Shown: positions 13,863 to 19,978 of the stretch, piece after piece | How positions within the stretch are numbered: the stretch's first letter is position 1 | Layout: every line of letters starts with the position of its first letter | Source of the DNA: Gemmatimonadaceae bacterium | GTDB taxonomy: Bacteria > Gemmatimonadota > Gemmatimonadetes > Gemmatimonadales > Gemmatimonadaceae | Assembly: GCA_017881545.1 (NCBI GenBank) | Contig: JADGQU010000010.1 | Coordinates: forward strand, 1 to 19,978 | Direction: 5' to 3' | Length of the DNA: 19,978 bases | The notes under the pieces: generated by a model | Seen by the model: only the letters and a program-made list of their open reading frames with translations | Databases searched by the model: none | What the model was told of the DNA's origin: nothing | Program-made: the position numbers and the translations under genes

Positions 13863-14825
13863 ATGACAACTACAACGGCAGAAGCACCAATCACGAAGTC
13901 GGAGCCGTCATCGGTGGTGCGCAAAGTCCGCCACCTGTTCCGGCCGGGATCCACCTTCAACCTGTTGCTGGCCATCGAAAACGATGACAACGCTCGAGCT
14001 GCGATTCGCGTTACAGACGCCCTGACATCGCGAGGCGCGGTGCCAACAGTCATCCATGCCACCGAGCTGATGACACCAGTTGCCGGCACTCCCAACTCCA
14101 TGATGTTTTTTGCCGAGGCGGCGTTGGGCGAGGAATTCCATGAGGGGCTGGCACGCTCCCTCGGGGCACTGATTTCATCCACTACTGGCCGAGCTCAGAC
14201 CTGGCCGGTGCTAAGCCTTAGCGGCGAGCCAGCGCTCTGTATCACGCAGGAAGCAGCAGGCAGGAATGCCGATCTTCTGGTGATGGGAATCCACCAGCAC
14301 GGCGCGTTCGAGCAGGCAATCGGTGAGAACACTGCTACTCGCGTGATGGCAAGAGCAACCGTGCCGGTGCTGGGCGTGCGTCCGGCCTTGTCGGGATTGC
14401 CACGGCGAATCATGGTGGCCACCGACTTCGGCAATGCCAGCCGCGAAGCCGCGCATGTCGCGGCAAACCTGGCTGAGCCCGGCGGCTCTGTAGTTCTCGT
14501 TCACGTCAGTTTGCCTTCGTTCATCGTCGAAGAGGGGGACGAAGGTGAAGCCCTCATTCAACGTGAGGGAATCGAGCACGCTTTTCTTCACCTGACCGAT
14601 GAGATAAGCGAAGGGAAATCGATTCAGGTCGAAACCGTTTCCCGCACCGGTGATGCCGGGGCAGAGCTGATGGCCGCGGCCGCGCTCGTCTCACCCGATC
14701 TGATCGCAATTGCGAGCCAGCGACATCACCTCATCACCCGCCTGCTGCTCGGGAGTGTTAGCAGGAAGCTGGTGCGCGAAGGGAGCTGGTCGATGTTGAT
14801 CACTCCACCTGCAAAAGGTGGCTAA
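13863..14825 (+). CDS. Divergent tandem universal stress protein (fourth copy)
   Basis: The protein has 320 residues. After a 30-residue lead it has two UspA-like halves (NLLLAIENDDNARAAIRVTD ... TVPVLGVRP, then RRIMVATDFGNASREAAHVA ... WSMLITPP). Both nucleotide loops are degenerate: GIHQHGAFEQAIGENT in the first and ASQRHHLITRLLLGS in the second, where the Gly pair is lost. It may not bind ATP the usual way. It is only distantly related to the other three. The ATG at 13863 is chosen because the homologous part begins soon after and AGGAG lies 11 bases upstream, a rather long spacing; the frame upstream to 13554 is open but reads as Arg-rich low-quality sequence. The SRPBCC gene follows 46 bases on. 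Confidence 0.85.
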   Translation: MTTTTAEAPITKSEPSSVVRKVRHLFRPGSTFNLLLAIENDDNARAAIRVTDALTSRGAVPTVIHATELMTPVAGTPNSMMFFAEAALGEEFHEGLARSLGALISSTTGRAQTWPVLSLSGEPALCITQEAAGRNADLLVMGIHQHGAFEQAIGENTATRVMARATVPVLGVRPALSGLPRRIMVATDFGNASREAAHVAANLAEPGGSVVLVHVSLPSFIVEEGDEGEALIQREGIEHAFLHLTDEISEGKSIQVETVSRTGDAGAELMAAAALVSPDLIAIASQRHHLITRLLLGSVSRKLVREGSWSMLITPPAKGG

Positions 14826-14871
14826 CGCACGATCCTGACCACCTGAGAGCTCACAACGAGAGGTTCTCCCC

Positions 14872-15951
14872 GTGACCATGCCGCCGACCGTCATCCCGCG
14901 CTGGGAGCGAAGTGAAAGCCTGACCTTCCCGCTCTCGGCGATTCAACAGAAGATCCTTGGCTACTTTTTTCTCCTGCACGGACTGGCCCACGCCGCGGTG
15001 GGAATATGGGCCGCAGAAACGGGACGCTGGTGGATGGTGGCGTCTCTCTGGGAGCTCGCGATGGTGGGCTTCATCGCTGCCGGCTTCGGCGCTCTTGGAG
15101 TGGCCGGACTTCGCGATGTCTGGCGCGCGATCACAATCGTCGCTTCCAGCGCGTCGATGTTGCTCTTTCTTTCCTCACCGCGAAGTGCATTTCTGCTCGG
15201 ACTGGGGATCGACATCATGATCCTGGCACTGGCGGCGTACTCACGAGACGCCACCCTTGCGATGGACACTCCGGTCAGTCGCGCGAAAAGAATCAGGCGG
15301 TTTTCCGGCGTCATCATCTCCTGGCTTGTCCTGATCTACGTGGCGCTCGTCATCGCGGTCCGCCCTTTGAGCATCCAGTGGGGAACGACGGCGGCGGAAC
15401 GCGCAATGGCCCTCCCGGGAGACCAGTTTGTGCCAGTGGCGCACTACCGTATCGATCACGGCATCACCATCAATGCGCCGACAACCGCCGTGTGGCCGTG
15501 GCTCATTCAGATCGGGCAGGATCGCGGCGGATTCTACAGCTACTCAAAGCTCGAGAACGCAATCGGCGCGCGGGTCAGCAATGCGGATCGCATCGTTCCC
15601 GAATGGCAGTCGCGCCGCGTCGGCGAGCTCGTGCGGTCAGCTCCCCCCGATTGGCTGGGCGGTCGATTCCGCTCCGATGTCGGCTGGAAGATTCTCGAGC
15701 TGATTCCGGGGCAGGCGATTGTTCTCGAGGGCTGGGGGTCGTTCACGCTGTTCCCAATCAACGACAGCACTACTCGCATGCTGATTCGTACGAGAGGCCC
15801 CGGGCTGCCCAGTGTTGGGGCCGTTGTTGGGTCGCCGCTCAGCCTGCTCGTGTTCGAGCCCGCCCACATGATTATGGAACGGCGGATGTTGCTCGGCATC
15901 AAGGAGCGTGCGGAGCGGAGTCAGGACAAGACGTTTTTCGTGCTGGAATGA
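14872..15951 (+). CDS. Membrane-anchored SRPBCC-domain protein
   Basis: The protein has 359 residues. About residues 25-125 hold several membrane segments (ILGYFFLLHGLAHAAVGIWA; LAMVGFIAAGFGALGVAG; ASMLLFLSS; FLLGLGIDIMILALAA), with one more at about 144-162 (GVIISWLVLIYVALVIAV). A soluble C-terminal SRPBCC/polyketide-cyclase-like domain follows (ITINAPTTAVWPWLIQIGQD, GGFYSYSKLENAIG, WKILELIPGQAIVLEGWGSF, TRMLIRTRG). SRPBCC folds bind hydrophobic ligands in a deep cavity; none can be named here. The GTG at 14872 is chosen over the ATG at 14878 because GAGAGG lies 8 bases before the GTG. It follows the fourth stress gene closely and precedes hsp20, so it is probably part of the same plus-strand unit. 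Confidence 0.8.
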   Translation: MTMPPTVIPRWERSESLTFPLSAIQQKILGYFFLLHGLAHAAVGIWAAETGRWWMVASLWELAMVGFIAAGFGALGVAGLRDVWRAITIVASSASMLLFLSSPRSAFLLGLGIDIMILALAAYSRDATLAMDTPVSRAKRIRRFSGVIISWLVLIYVALVIAVRPLSIQWGTTAAERAMALPGDQFVPVAHYRIDHGITINAPTTAVWPWLIQIGQDRGGFYSYSKLENAIGARVSNADRIVPEWQSRRVGELVRSAPPDWLGGRFRSDVGWKILELIPGQAIVLEGWGSFTLFPINDSTTRMLIRTRGPGLPSVGAVVGSPLSLLVFEPAHMIMERRMLLGIKERAERSQDKTFFVLE

Positions 15952-15979
15952 GTTTTCGCGGAGTCGGGATCGCAGGCAG

Positions 15980-16008
15980 TTCGACCTGTTCTCTTGCGTC
16001 CCGATAAC
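15980..16008 (+). promoter_or_regulatory. Possible sigma-70-like promoter of hsp20
   Basis: TTCGAC (15980-15985) and GATAAC (16003-16008) are separated by 17 bases; each matches its consensus at four of six positions. Transcription would start just before the GGAGG of hsp20, giving a very short leader. The match is weak and could be chance. Confidence 0.25.
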
Positions 16009-16026
16009 ACTTACTAGGGAGGAACG

Positions 16027-16518
16027 ATGTCACCAAATACCAGGATTACCCGGCGTCGCCCGACGCAGCTGCCGCAGATTTTTGCCCCATCCAGATTCCC
16101 GGAAGTAGCACAGATGATGGAGGATGCGCTCGGACTTTTCCCCGAGTTTCCCGGGATGACCGAGCTGACCCAGGTGGGCCTCTTCCCCATTGTGAACGTG
16201 ACCGAAAGTCCGAAGACCTTTACGGTCACCGCCGAACTTCCGGGTCTCTCGCCGGATGAGGTCCGCGTCGATTTCACCGACGGCGTGCTCACGATTCAGG
16301 GGGACAAGACCGAGGAGCACACAGAAAAGGCGAACGACACCAAGTATCACGTCTGGGAGCGGCGATCCGGAAGCTTCCAGCGGTCGTTCCCGTTCCCTGG
16401 TGGAATTGCCGATGACAAGATCGCGGCCGAGTTCAAGGATGGCATTTTGACCATCCAGCTTCCCAAAGCAACCGAGGAGCTGACGAAACGGCGCTCGATC
16501 AAGATCAACGCGAAGTAG
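16027..16518 (+). CDS. Small heat-shock protein, Hsp20/alpha-crystallin family
   Basis: This 163-residue ATP-independent holdase chaperone would bind unfolding proteins in large oligomers. A disordered N-terminal arm of about 50 residues precedes the alpha-crystallin domain (PIVNVTESPKTFTVTAELPG, VRVDFTDGVLTIQGDK, HVWERRSGSFQRSFPFPGGI, IAAEFKDGILTIQLPK). The C-terminal IKI (RSIKINAK) is the I-x-I motif that docks neighbouring dimers. Length and order are normal for class A Hsp20. GGAGG lies about five bases before the ATG. It ends in an 8-bp hairpin that includes its stop codon and converges on the DUF302 gene. I see no CIRCE or ROSE-type element in the short upstream gap. Confidence 0.95.
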   Translation: MSPNTRITRRRPTQLPQIFAPSRFPEVAQMMEDALGLFPEFPGMTELTQVGLFPIVNVTESPKTFTVTAELPGLSPDEVRVDFTDGVLTIQGDKTEEHTEKANDTKYHVWERRSGSFQRSFPFPGGIADDKIAAEFKDGILTIQLPKATEELTKRRSIKINAK

Positions 16519-16532
16519 CCGCCCGCTACTTC
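16512..16532 (+). terminator. Hairpin over the hsp20 stop codon
   Basis: GAAGTAGC-cgccc-GCTACTTC has a perfect 8-bp stem with a 5-base loop, and the TAG stop lies in the left arm. There is no T-run, so it may act with the next hairpin as a terminator or protect the mRNA end. Confidence 0.5.
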
Positions 16533-16545
16533 ACGGCAGGATCGT

Positions 16546-16587
16546 ACCATCCGGGTGAACCTGCGTGTTGGAGGTTCACCCGGTGGT
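16546..16587. terminator. Bidirectional terminator hairpin between hsp20 and the DUF302 gene
   Basis: CCGGGTGAACCT (16551-16562) and AGGTTCACCCGG (16572-16583) form a perfect 12-bp stem with a 9-base loop. ACCA/TGGT extends it past one bulged T at 16550. The right arm includes the stop and last codons of the convergent DUF302 gene. Position and strength fit a shared terminator for both genes, although it lacks T-runs. Confidence 0.65.
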
Positions 16588-16995
16588 GCGCTCGACTGCC
16601 TCGAGGACGCGAATGAGTCTTGCTTTAACGTCTTCCGCCACGGGACGAATCTCTTCGTTACCGGTAAGCTCCAACGCTTCTACCGGATCCATCACCGCGA
16701 CGACACTGCGGCCCGGCGTATCGTCGGCGTAAACCACGACGTTGCACGGTAGGAGGAGGCCGATGTCGCGCTCCGCCGTAAGAGCGCGGTACGCCAGTGG
16801 CGGATTGCACGCTCCCAGTATGATGTAGGGCCGGAAGTCGACGTCGAGTTTCTTCTTCAGCGTCGCGGCCACGTCGATCTCCGTCAGCACACCGAATCCC
16901 TCGGCAGCCAACGCTTCTTTAGTGCGCTCCACCGCCCGGTCGTAGGCCAGGGGGACGGTGGTACCGATGCCGTAACGGGTTGTCTGTTCGATCAT
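16576..16995 (-). CDS. DUF302-family protein
   Basis: The 139-residue protein is a single DUF302 domain: YDRAVERTKEALAAEGFGVL, TLKKKLDVDFRPYIILGACN, PPLAYRALTAERDIGLLLPC, NVVVYADD and VVAVMDPVEAL. The GACNPPLA and LLPCNVVV segments, with a Cys in each, are the most conserved part of the family. The function of DUF302 is unknown; the domain is often found near sulfur, redox or stress genes. There is no signal peptide. The ATG at 16995 is chosen (GGAG six bases upstream) over an open extension to 17223; it overlaps the stop of the two-Cys membrane protein (ATGA), so the two are translationally coupled. It is the last gene of the minus-strand run and ends in the shared hairpin. Confidence 0.88.
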   Translation of the reverse strand: MIEQTTRYGIGTTVPLAYDRAVERTKEALAAEGFGVLTEIDVAATLKKKLDVDFRPYIILGACNPPLAYRALTAERDIGLLLPCNVVVYADDTPGRSVVAVMDPVEALELTGNEEIRPVAEDVKARLIRVLEAVERTTG

Positions 16996-17270
16996 TGGAA
17001 GCTCCGAATTAGACGTGACCCCGCGCTTGTCCGTATGAGAGCGAGTCCCGACATCAGAGCAAGAAACGCGAACATCAGCAGCCCGAAGACGCAGGCTGGA
17101 ACGCCGAAGATGGTGCCTGGTGCACCAACCGGTGGACAGGACACAAGTCGTCCACTCAGCTCGCGATAAGCCAACGTACCGGAAAATGCGACTCCCACCA
17201 TGCTGATGCCGAAAACGATCCACAGCACGCGGCGCAGGTAACCAGTGGTGTCAACAAGGTGCCCGGACAT
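16992..17270 (-). CDS. Small membrane protein with a conserved-looking Cys pair
   Basis: The protein has 92 residues with two long hydrophobic segments (about 15-35 and 55-80). A central loop reads SCPPVGAPGTIFGVPACVFG, with Cys at 45 and 60. The Gly/Pro-rich loop and the two Cys next to membrane spans recall thiol-active membrane proteins, but there is no CXXC motif and I cannot assign a family. Cysteines paired across the membrane face could form a disulfide or bind a cofactor (inference). GGAG lies six bases before the ATG. The stop overlaps the DUF302 start, and the baeRF gene ends 33 bases upstream, so it is within the same transcription unit. Confidence 0.75.
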   Translation of the reverse strand: MSGHLVDTTGYLRRVLWIVFGISMVGVAFSGTLAYRELSGRLVSCPPVGAPGTIFGVPACVFGLLMFAFLALMSGLALIRTSAGSRLIRSFQ

Positions 17271-17303
17271 AACAAACTCCAGCGTGGGTTCAATCGAATG
17301 TCG

Positions 17304-18422
17304 TCATCCACTCAGGACGTTCGCGGTGCTCGGCGCCAGTCTGTACCGGAGACGCGCGCCCATGCCACCGTGGGCGTCCAGGTGCTCCGCGGCGGCACCC
17401 GATACCTCCTCGACGAGAGCGCCCTGTTCGATTGCCGATCGCACGGCGTCTTCGGCCGCGGCAGCATGATTCTCGAGAAAGTGATGCGTCAGATAGAGCT
17501 CCCGCACGCGCCGCTGATCGAGCGTCTCTCGGGTTGCGGCCGGCCCCATGGCGCCCAGCCCGGTCGCATTACTGGTCTCGAGGATCTCGGCCACGCGTGC
17601 CCCATCCATCGTATTGCGCAGTTTGGAAGCCGCGGCGCGGGCCGCCGCTGCGAGGTCGGCTTTGGATGCGTGGATGTCGAGCGAGTCGTCGTGCAGGACG
17701 CGATCCGGTGCGCGCGCAGCCAGCATGTCCGCGAGATGCAGACTCACCTGCGGTATGCCGCCAGTGACGATCCAGCCATCGTCGCCCGCGACGAGTATCG
17801 CTCTTTCCGCCGCATCGGACAGCATTCGTGTTGTTCCCACCAGCAGACTGCGTTGCGCTTCGTCGTGGCCGGTATCTCCGCGCGTGCCCGCGTGAAAGCC
17901 GACGCGGGGCGCGTCACCCATGTGCGACGGCTTCATGACCGTATGATATGCCCGCAGGGTTTTGACGCGCTCGATCTTGCCGAGGTAGTACTTGTAAACA
18001 TCGGCCCTGGTGGAATCGGCGTGGACGACGACAACCGGGCGAGTTTCTTTTAGAGCGCGCATGTAGGGTGCTACGCTCACGCCCGTGCTCCACACCGCCT
18101 GGGTCGGCATCCCTACCGGCAGCAGCGAGGCTTCGCGCACACCGTCGGCAGTGATGAAGGCGGCCCAGCCGTGCATCGGCACGTTTTCCGTGAACGGTTC
18201 GAGCTCTTTCTCGAGCAGGCGGATGCATTTTTCGAAATTCTCACGCTCCGAATGATCCGATCCATCAAGCCAGGCTCGCAGGTTCTGCAAGCTCTGCTCG
18301 AGGTGCACTCGCCAGGAGCGCTGACCGGCCGGATCTGTCGCGGTCCCATCGAGATACACGGTCAGTACGCGCGTGTCTCTGAGCGAGTGCGCAAGGGCGA
18401 TGAGCTGCGAGAAGTTCATCAT
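17304..18422 (-). CDS. baeRF-type (bacterial Vms1/eRF1-like) release-factor homologue
   Basis: This 372-residue cytosolic protein has the layout of bacterial archaeo-eukaryotic release-factor homologues: an N-terminal domain (VLTVYLDGTATDP; LLEKELEP; WAAFITADGVREA; QAVWSTGVSVAPYM), a central RNase-H-like eRF1 domain 2 (PVVVVHADSTRADVYKYYLG; ERAILVAGDDG) and a C-terminal eL30-like domain with a long helix (VRELYLTHHFLENHAAAAED). In eRF1 and Vms1 the loop in domain 2 carries GGQ or GSQ, which cuts peptidyl-tRNA. Here the corresponding region reads HAGTRGDTGHDEAQR (about 177-191), with no GGQ, so hydrolase activity is doubtful. A role on stressed ribosomes is a family-based inference. Start ATGATG at 18422/18419; the first overlaps the stop of the preceding 78-residue gene, and GGAG lies 4-7 bases upstream. 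Confidence 0.8.
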   Translation of the reverse strand: MMNFSQLIALAHSLRDTRVLTVYLDGTATDPAGQRSWRVHLEQSLQNLRAWLDGSDHSERENFEKCIRLLEKELEPFTENVPMHGWAAFITADGVREASLLPVGMPTQAVWSTGVSVAPYMRALKETRPVVVVHADSTRADVYKYYLGKIERVKTLRAYHTVMKPSHMGDAPRVGFHAGTRGDTGHDEAQRSLLVGTTRMLSDAAERAILVAGDDGWIVTGGIPQVSLHLADMLAARAPDRVLHDDSLDIHASKADLAAAARAAASKLRNTMDGARVAEILETSNATGLGAMGPAATRETLDQRRVRELYLTHHFLENHAAAAEDAVRSAIEQGALVEEVSGAAAEHLDAHGGMGARLRYRLAPSTANVLSG

Positions 18423-18655
18423 TTGGCTCCACGATACATCCCGCCGAGGAGTCGCGCAGTCAGGAAAAGTCGCATTCGGATGTAGGCATTCCTCGCACGT
18501 AGCGTTTCTGATTCTGGCGAGGGGAGGTGGGTAGCGTAATCGACGCGTAGCGGCTCCTTCTGATCGGTCGAAGTTTTCGATGGCCGCTCTTCCCTCGGCC
18601 GTCCGACGATATCGTCGAACCGTCTGGCGAGGGGGCCGAGCTGGATGATTGCCAT
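18419..18655 (-). CDS. Hypothetical 78-residue protein between PEP synthase and baeRF
   Basis: The small protein begins MAIIQLGPLARRFDDIVGRP, has a polar, basic middle (EERPSKTSTDQKEPLR) and ends in an amphipathic, basic helix (LRARNAYIRMRLFLTARLLG). It has no Cys, no signal peptide and no clear membrane span. I do not recognise a family. The evidence for a real gene is its placement: it starts 25 bases after the PEP synthase stop and its own stop overlaps the baeRF start (ATGA). The ribosome-binding site is weak (GGGCGG). The basic C-terminal helix might contact membrane or RNA, but that is only a guess. Confidence 0.5.
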   Translation of the reverse strand: MAIIQLGPLARRFDDIVGRPREERPSKTSTDQKEPLRVDYATHLPSPESETLRARNAYIRMRLFLTARLLGGMYRGAK

Positions 18656-18680
18656 GGTCCGCCCGATCTGAATGTCGGCC

Positions 18681-19978
18681 TCAGGCCGGCATCATACGAG
18701 CCCGTGCGAGAAGAAGGCGCTGCTCCGCGCTGGCAATGTTGCGCCGCGTGCGATCGATCGCATCGACGTTCACCGAGATCGAGTCGATGCCCCATTCCAC
18801 CAGACGCCGGGCATACTCCGGGTGCACCGATGGCGCCTGCCCGCAAATCGAGCAGGTGAGACCGAGGCGCCGGCACTCCGTGATGATCATTCGGATCGCG
18901 TCGAGCACGGCGGCATCGCGCTCGTCGTAATCAGCACCGAACAACTCGCTATCGCGGTCCACGCCGAGCATCAGCTGCGTAAGATCGTTCGACCCGATCG
19001 AAACGCCGGCGATGCCGAGCGCGGCGTACTCCGGCAGGCGGTAAATCACCGATGGCACTTCGGCCATGATCCACCGCTGGAGCCGCGCATCGGCTCCGAG
19101 CGGACTCGCATCCACGAGGGCGAGGCAAGTCTTAAGCTCGCGCGCGGTTCGCACGAACGGAATCATGAGGTGCAGGTTCTCATAGTCGCGGCGTACCTCG
19201 GCGAGCGCGCGGAGCTCCAGCGCGAACAGATCGGGCTCGCGCGTATACCGGAAGCAGCCCCGATACCCGATCATCGGGTTTGCCTCGGTCGGCTCATACG
19301 GCGCACCCCCGGTGAGATTGCGGAACTCGTTGGACCGGAAGTCCATCGCCCGGTAAACAACCGGCCGTGGGTTGAAAGCCTGGGCGAATGCGCGAAGGCT
19401 CCCGGCCATGCGGTTCACGAATTCGTCGGCACTCCGCTGCGCGAGGAAAGCGCGCGGATGCATGTGTTCCAGCGCCTCGAGCATCATGAACTCGGCGCGC
19501 AGGAGTCCGACGCCGTCAACATCGCGTGCTGCAATCTCGGCGACGCGGTCCGGCTCCGCGAGATTGACGTAGAGGCGCGTTCCGGTGATCGGTGCGACAG
19601 GTGCGGCGCTCGCGCTCGGATGAACGGTCGTCACGCCCGCCGCTGCTGGCTCGGGTTGACCAATGCTGGCCGCCACGACAGTCCCGGCGCCGCCGTCGGC
19701 GGTGACTAACGCTCCCGTGGTGAGAACCCGCGTTGCATTGTGCGCGCCGACGATGCACGGCAGACCGAGCTCGCGCGCGACGATCGCGGCGTGCGATGTC
19801 ATGCCGCCCGCATCCGTCACGATAGCAGCCGCGCGTCGCATGATGGGAACCCAGTCCGGCGAAGTCATGCGCGTCACGAGGATCTCGCCCGTCTTCATCG
19901 AACCCTCGTCGGCGGGCGAGTCGAGCACGCGAACAGTCCCGGTAGCGCGGCCGGGACTCGCACCCAACCCGTGCACTA
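18681..19978 (-). CDS. ppsA: Phosphoenolpyruvate synthase, C-terminal part (runs off the right edge)
   Basis: About 432 residues are visible: the swivelling phosphohistidine domain and the PEP/pyruvate barrel of PEP synthase, which makes PEP from pyruvate, ATP and water. Visible signatures are DAGGMTSHAAIVARELGLPC (phosphohistidine), YRAMDFRSNEF, NPMIGYRG, VSIGSNDLTQLMLGVDRD (PEP-utiliser signature) and SICGQAPSVHPEYARRLVEW with the catalytic Cys. The ATP-binding N-terminal domain must lie beyond 19978. A linker of about 35 residues rich in Ala, Pro and Val (from about residue 107 of the visible part) joins the two domains. Pyruvate phosphate dikinase is the main alternative, but the ICGQ context and downstream layout favour PpsA. 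A CGGCC-tca-GGCCG hairpin overlaps the stop codon. It is upstream of the baeRF/DUF302 run, so probably first in that unit. Confidence 0.9.
   Translation of the reverse strand, partial: VHGLGASPGRATGTVRVLDSPADEGSMKTGEILVTRMTSPDWVPIMRRAAAIVTDAGGMTSHAAIVARELGLPCIVGAHNATRVLTTGALVTADGGAGTVVAASIGQPEPAAAGVTTVHPSASAAPVAPITGTRLYVNLAEPDRVAEIAARDVDGVGLLRAEFMMLEALEHMHPRAFLAQRSADEFVNRMAGSLRAFAQAFNPRPVVYRAMDFRSNEFRNLTGGAPYEPTEANPMIGYRGCFRYTREPDLFALELRALAEVRRDYENLHLMIPFVRTARELKTCLALVDASPLGADARLQRWIMAEVPSVIYRLPEYAALGIAGVSIGSNDLTQLMLGVDRDSELFGADYDERDAAVLDAIRMIITECRRLGLTCSICGQAPSVHPEYARRLVEWGIDSISVNVDAIDRTRRNIASAEQRLLLARARMMPA

Noticed and set aside
9111..18690. The string TCAGGCCGG at three minus-strand gene ends (9111, 11126, 18681) as a shared terminator signal
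   Set aside because: It is simply the codons for a Pro-Ala ending plus TGA in all three proteins; flanking DNA differs apart from the two paralogous USPs.
18672..19709. A 345-residue plus-strand frame inside the PEP synthase gene
   Set aside because: It is antisense to conserved PpsA motifs, and its composition is typical of a shadow frame.

Overview
The window is GC-rich, densely packed DNA from a Gram-negative bacterium. It encodes a complete tripartite RND efflux pump with an outer-membrane channel, and most genes have a GGAG-type ribosome-binding site. Nothing in it fixes the phylum. The mix of genes and the style of the small periplasmic proteins would suit Gemmatimonadota or a similar soil or aquatic lineage, but that is a guess. 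I see no rRNA, tRNA, CRISPR array, prophage or intact insertion sequence.

Left part (about 1-7700): a copper/silver handling module. A Met/His-rich exported protein with a translationally coupled 37-residue membrane peptide lies divergent from an ArsR-family regulator. Convergent to the regulator runs a minus-strand operon: a Cys/His-rich exported protein, then cusC-, cusB- and cusA-like genes. The RND pump keeps every methionine I checked on the Cu(I)/Ag(I) path of E. coli CusA. A remnant of a small membrane-protein gene, interrupted by one in-frame stop, is coupled to the end of cusA.

Middle and right part (about 7800-19978): a stress and energy-maintenance island. It holds acetate kinase, four tandem-domain universal stress proteins (two of them close paralogues), a DUF3108 exported protein, a membrane-anchored SRPBCC protein and an Hsp20 chaperone. 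These are followed on the minus strand by a run reading PEP synthase (its N-terminal part lies beyond the window), a 78-residue unknown, a baeRF-type release-factor homologue, a small two-cysteine membrane protein and a DUF302 protein, with start/stop overlaps at two junctions. Acetate kinase and PEP synthase both act at the acetate/pyruvate/PEP node. Together with ribosome-associated, chaperone and nucleotide-binding stress proteins, this suggests a programme for surviving low energy or low oxygen (inference).

The most interesting non-coding signal is a composite element present twice, at 12266-12329 and 13489-13551, ahead of the two plus-strand universal stress protein genes. An 18-bp sequence is identical in both copies and contains a GTGAG/CTCAC inverted repeat. 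A 15-bp block matching at 13 positions and a GTTGCA box follow at nearly constant spacing. It looks like a shared promoter or operator for this island. Other structures worth noting are an 18-bp perfect palindrome just ahead of the cusC ribosome-binding site, inverted repeats upstream of ackA and between two divergent stress genes, and paired hairpins between the convergent hsp20 and DUF302 genes.
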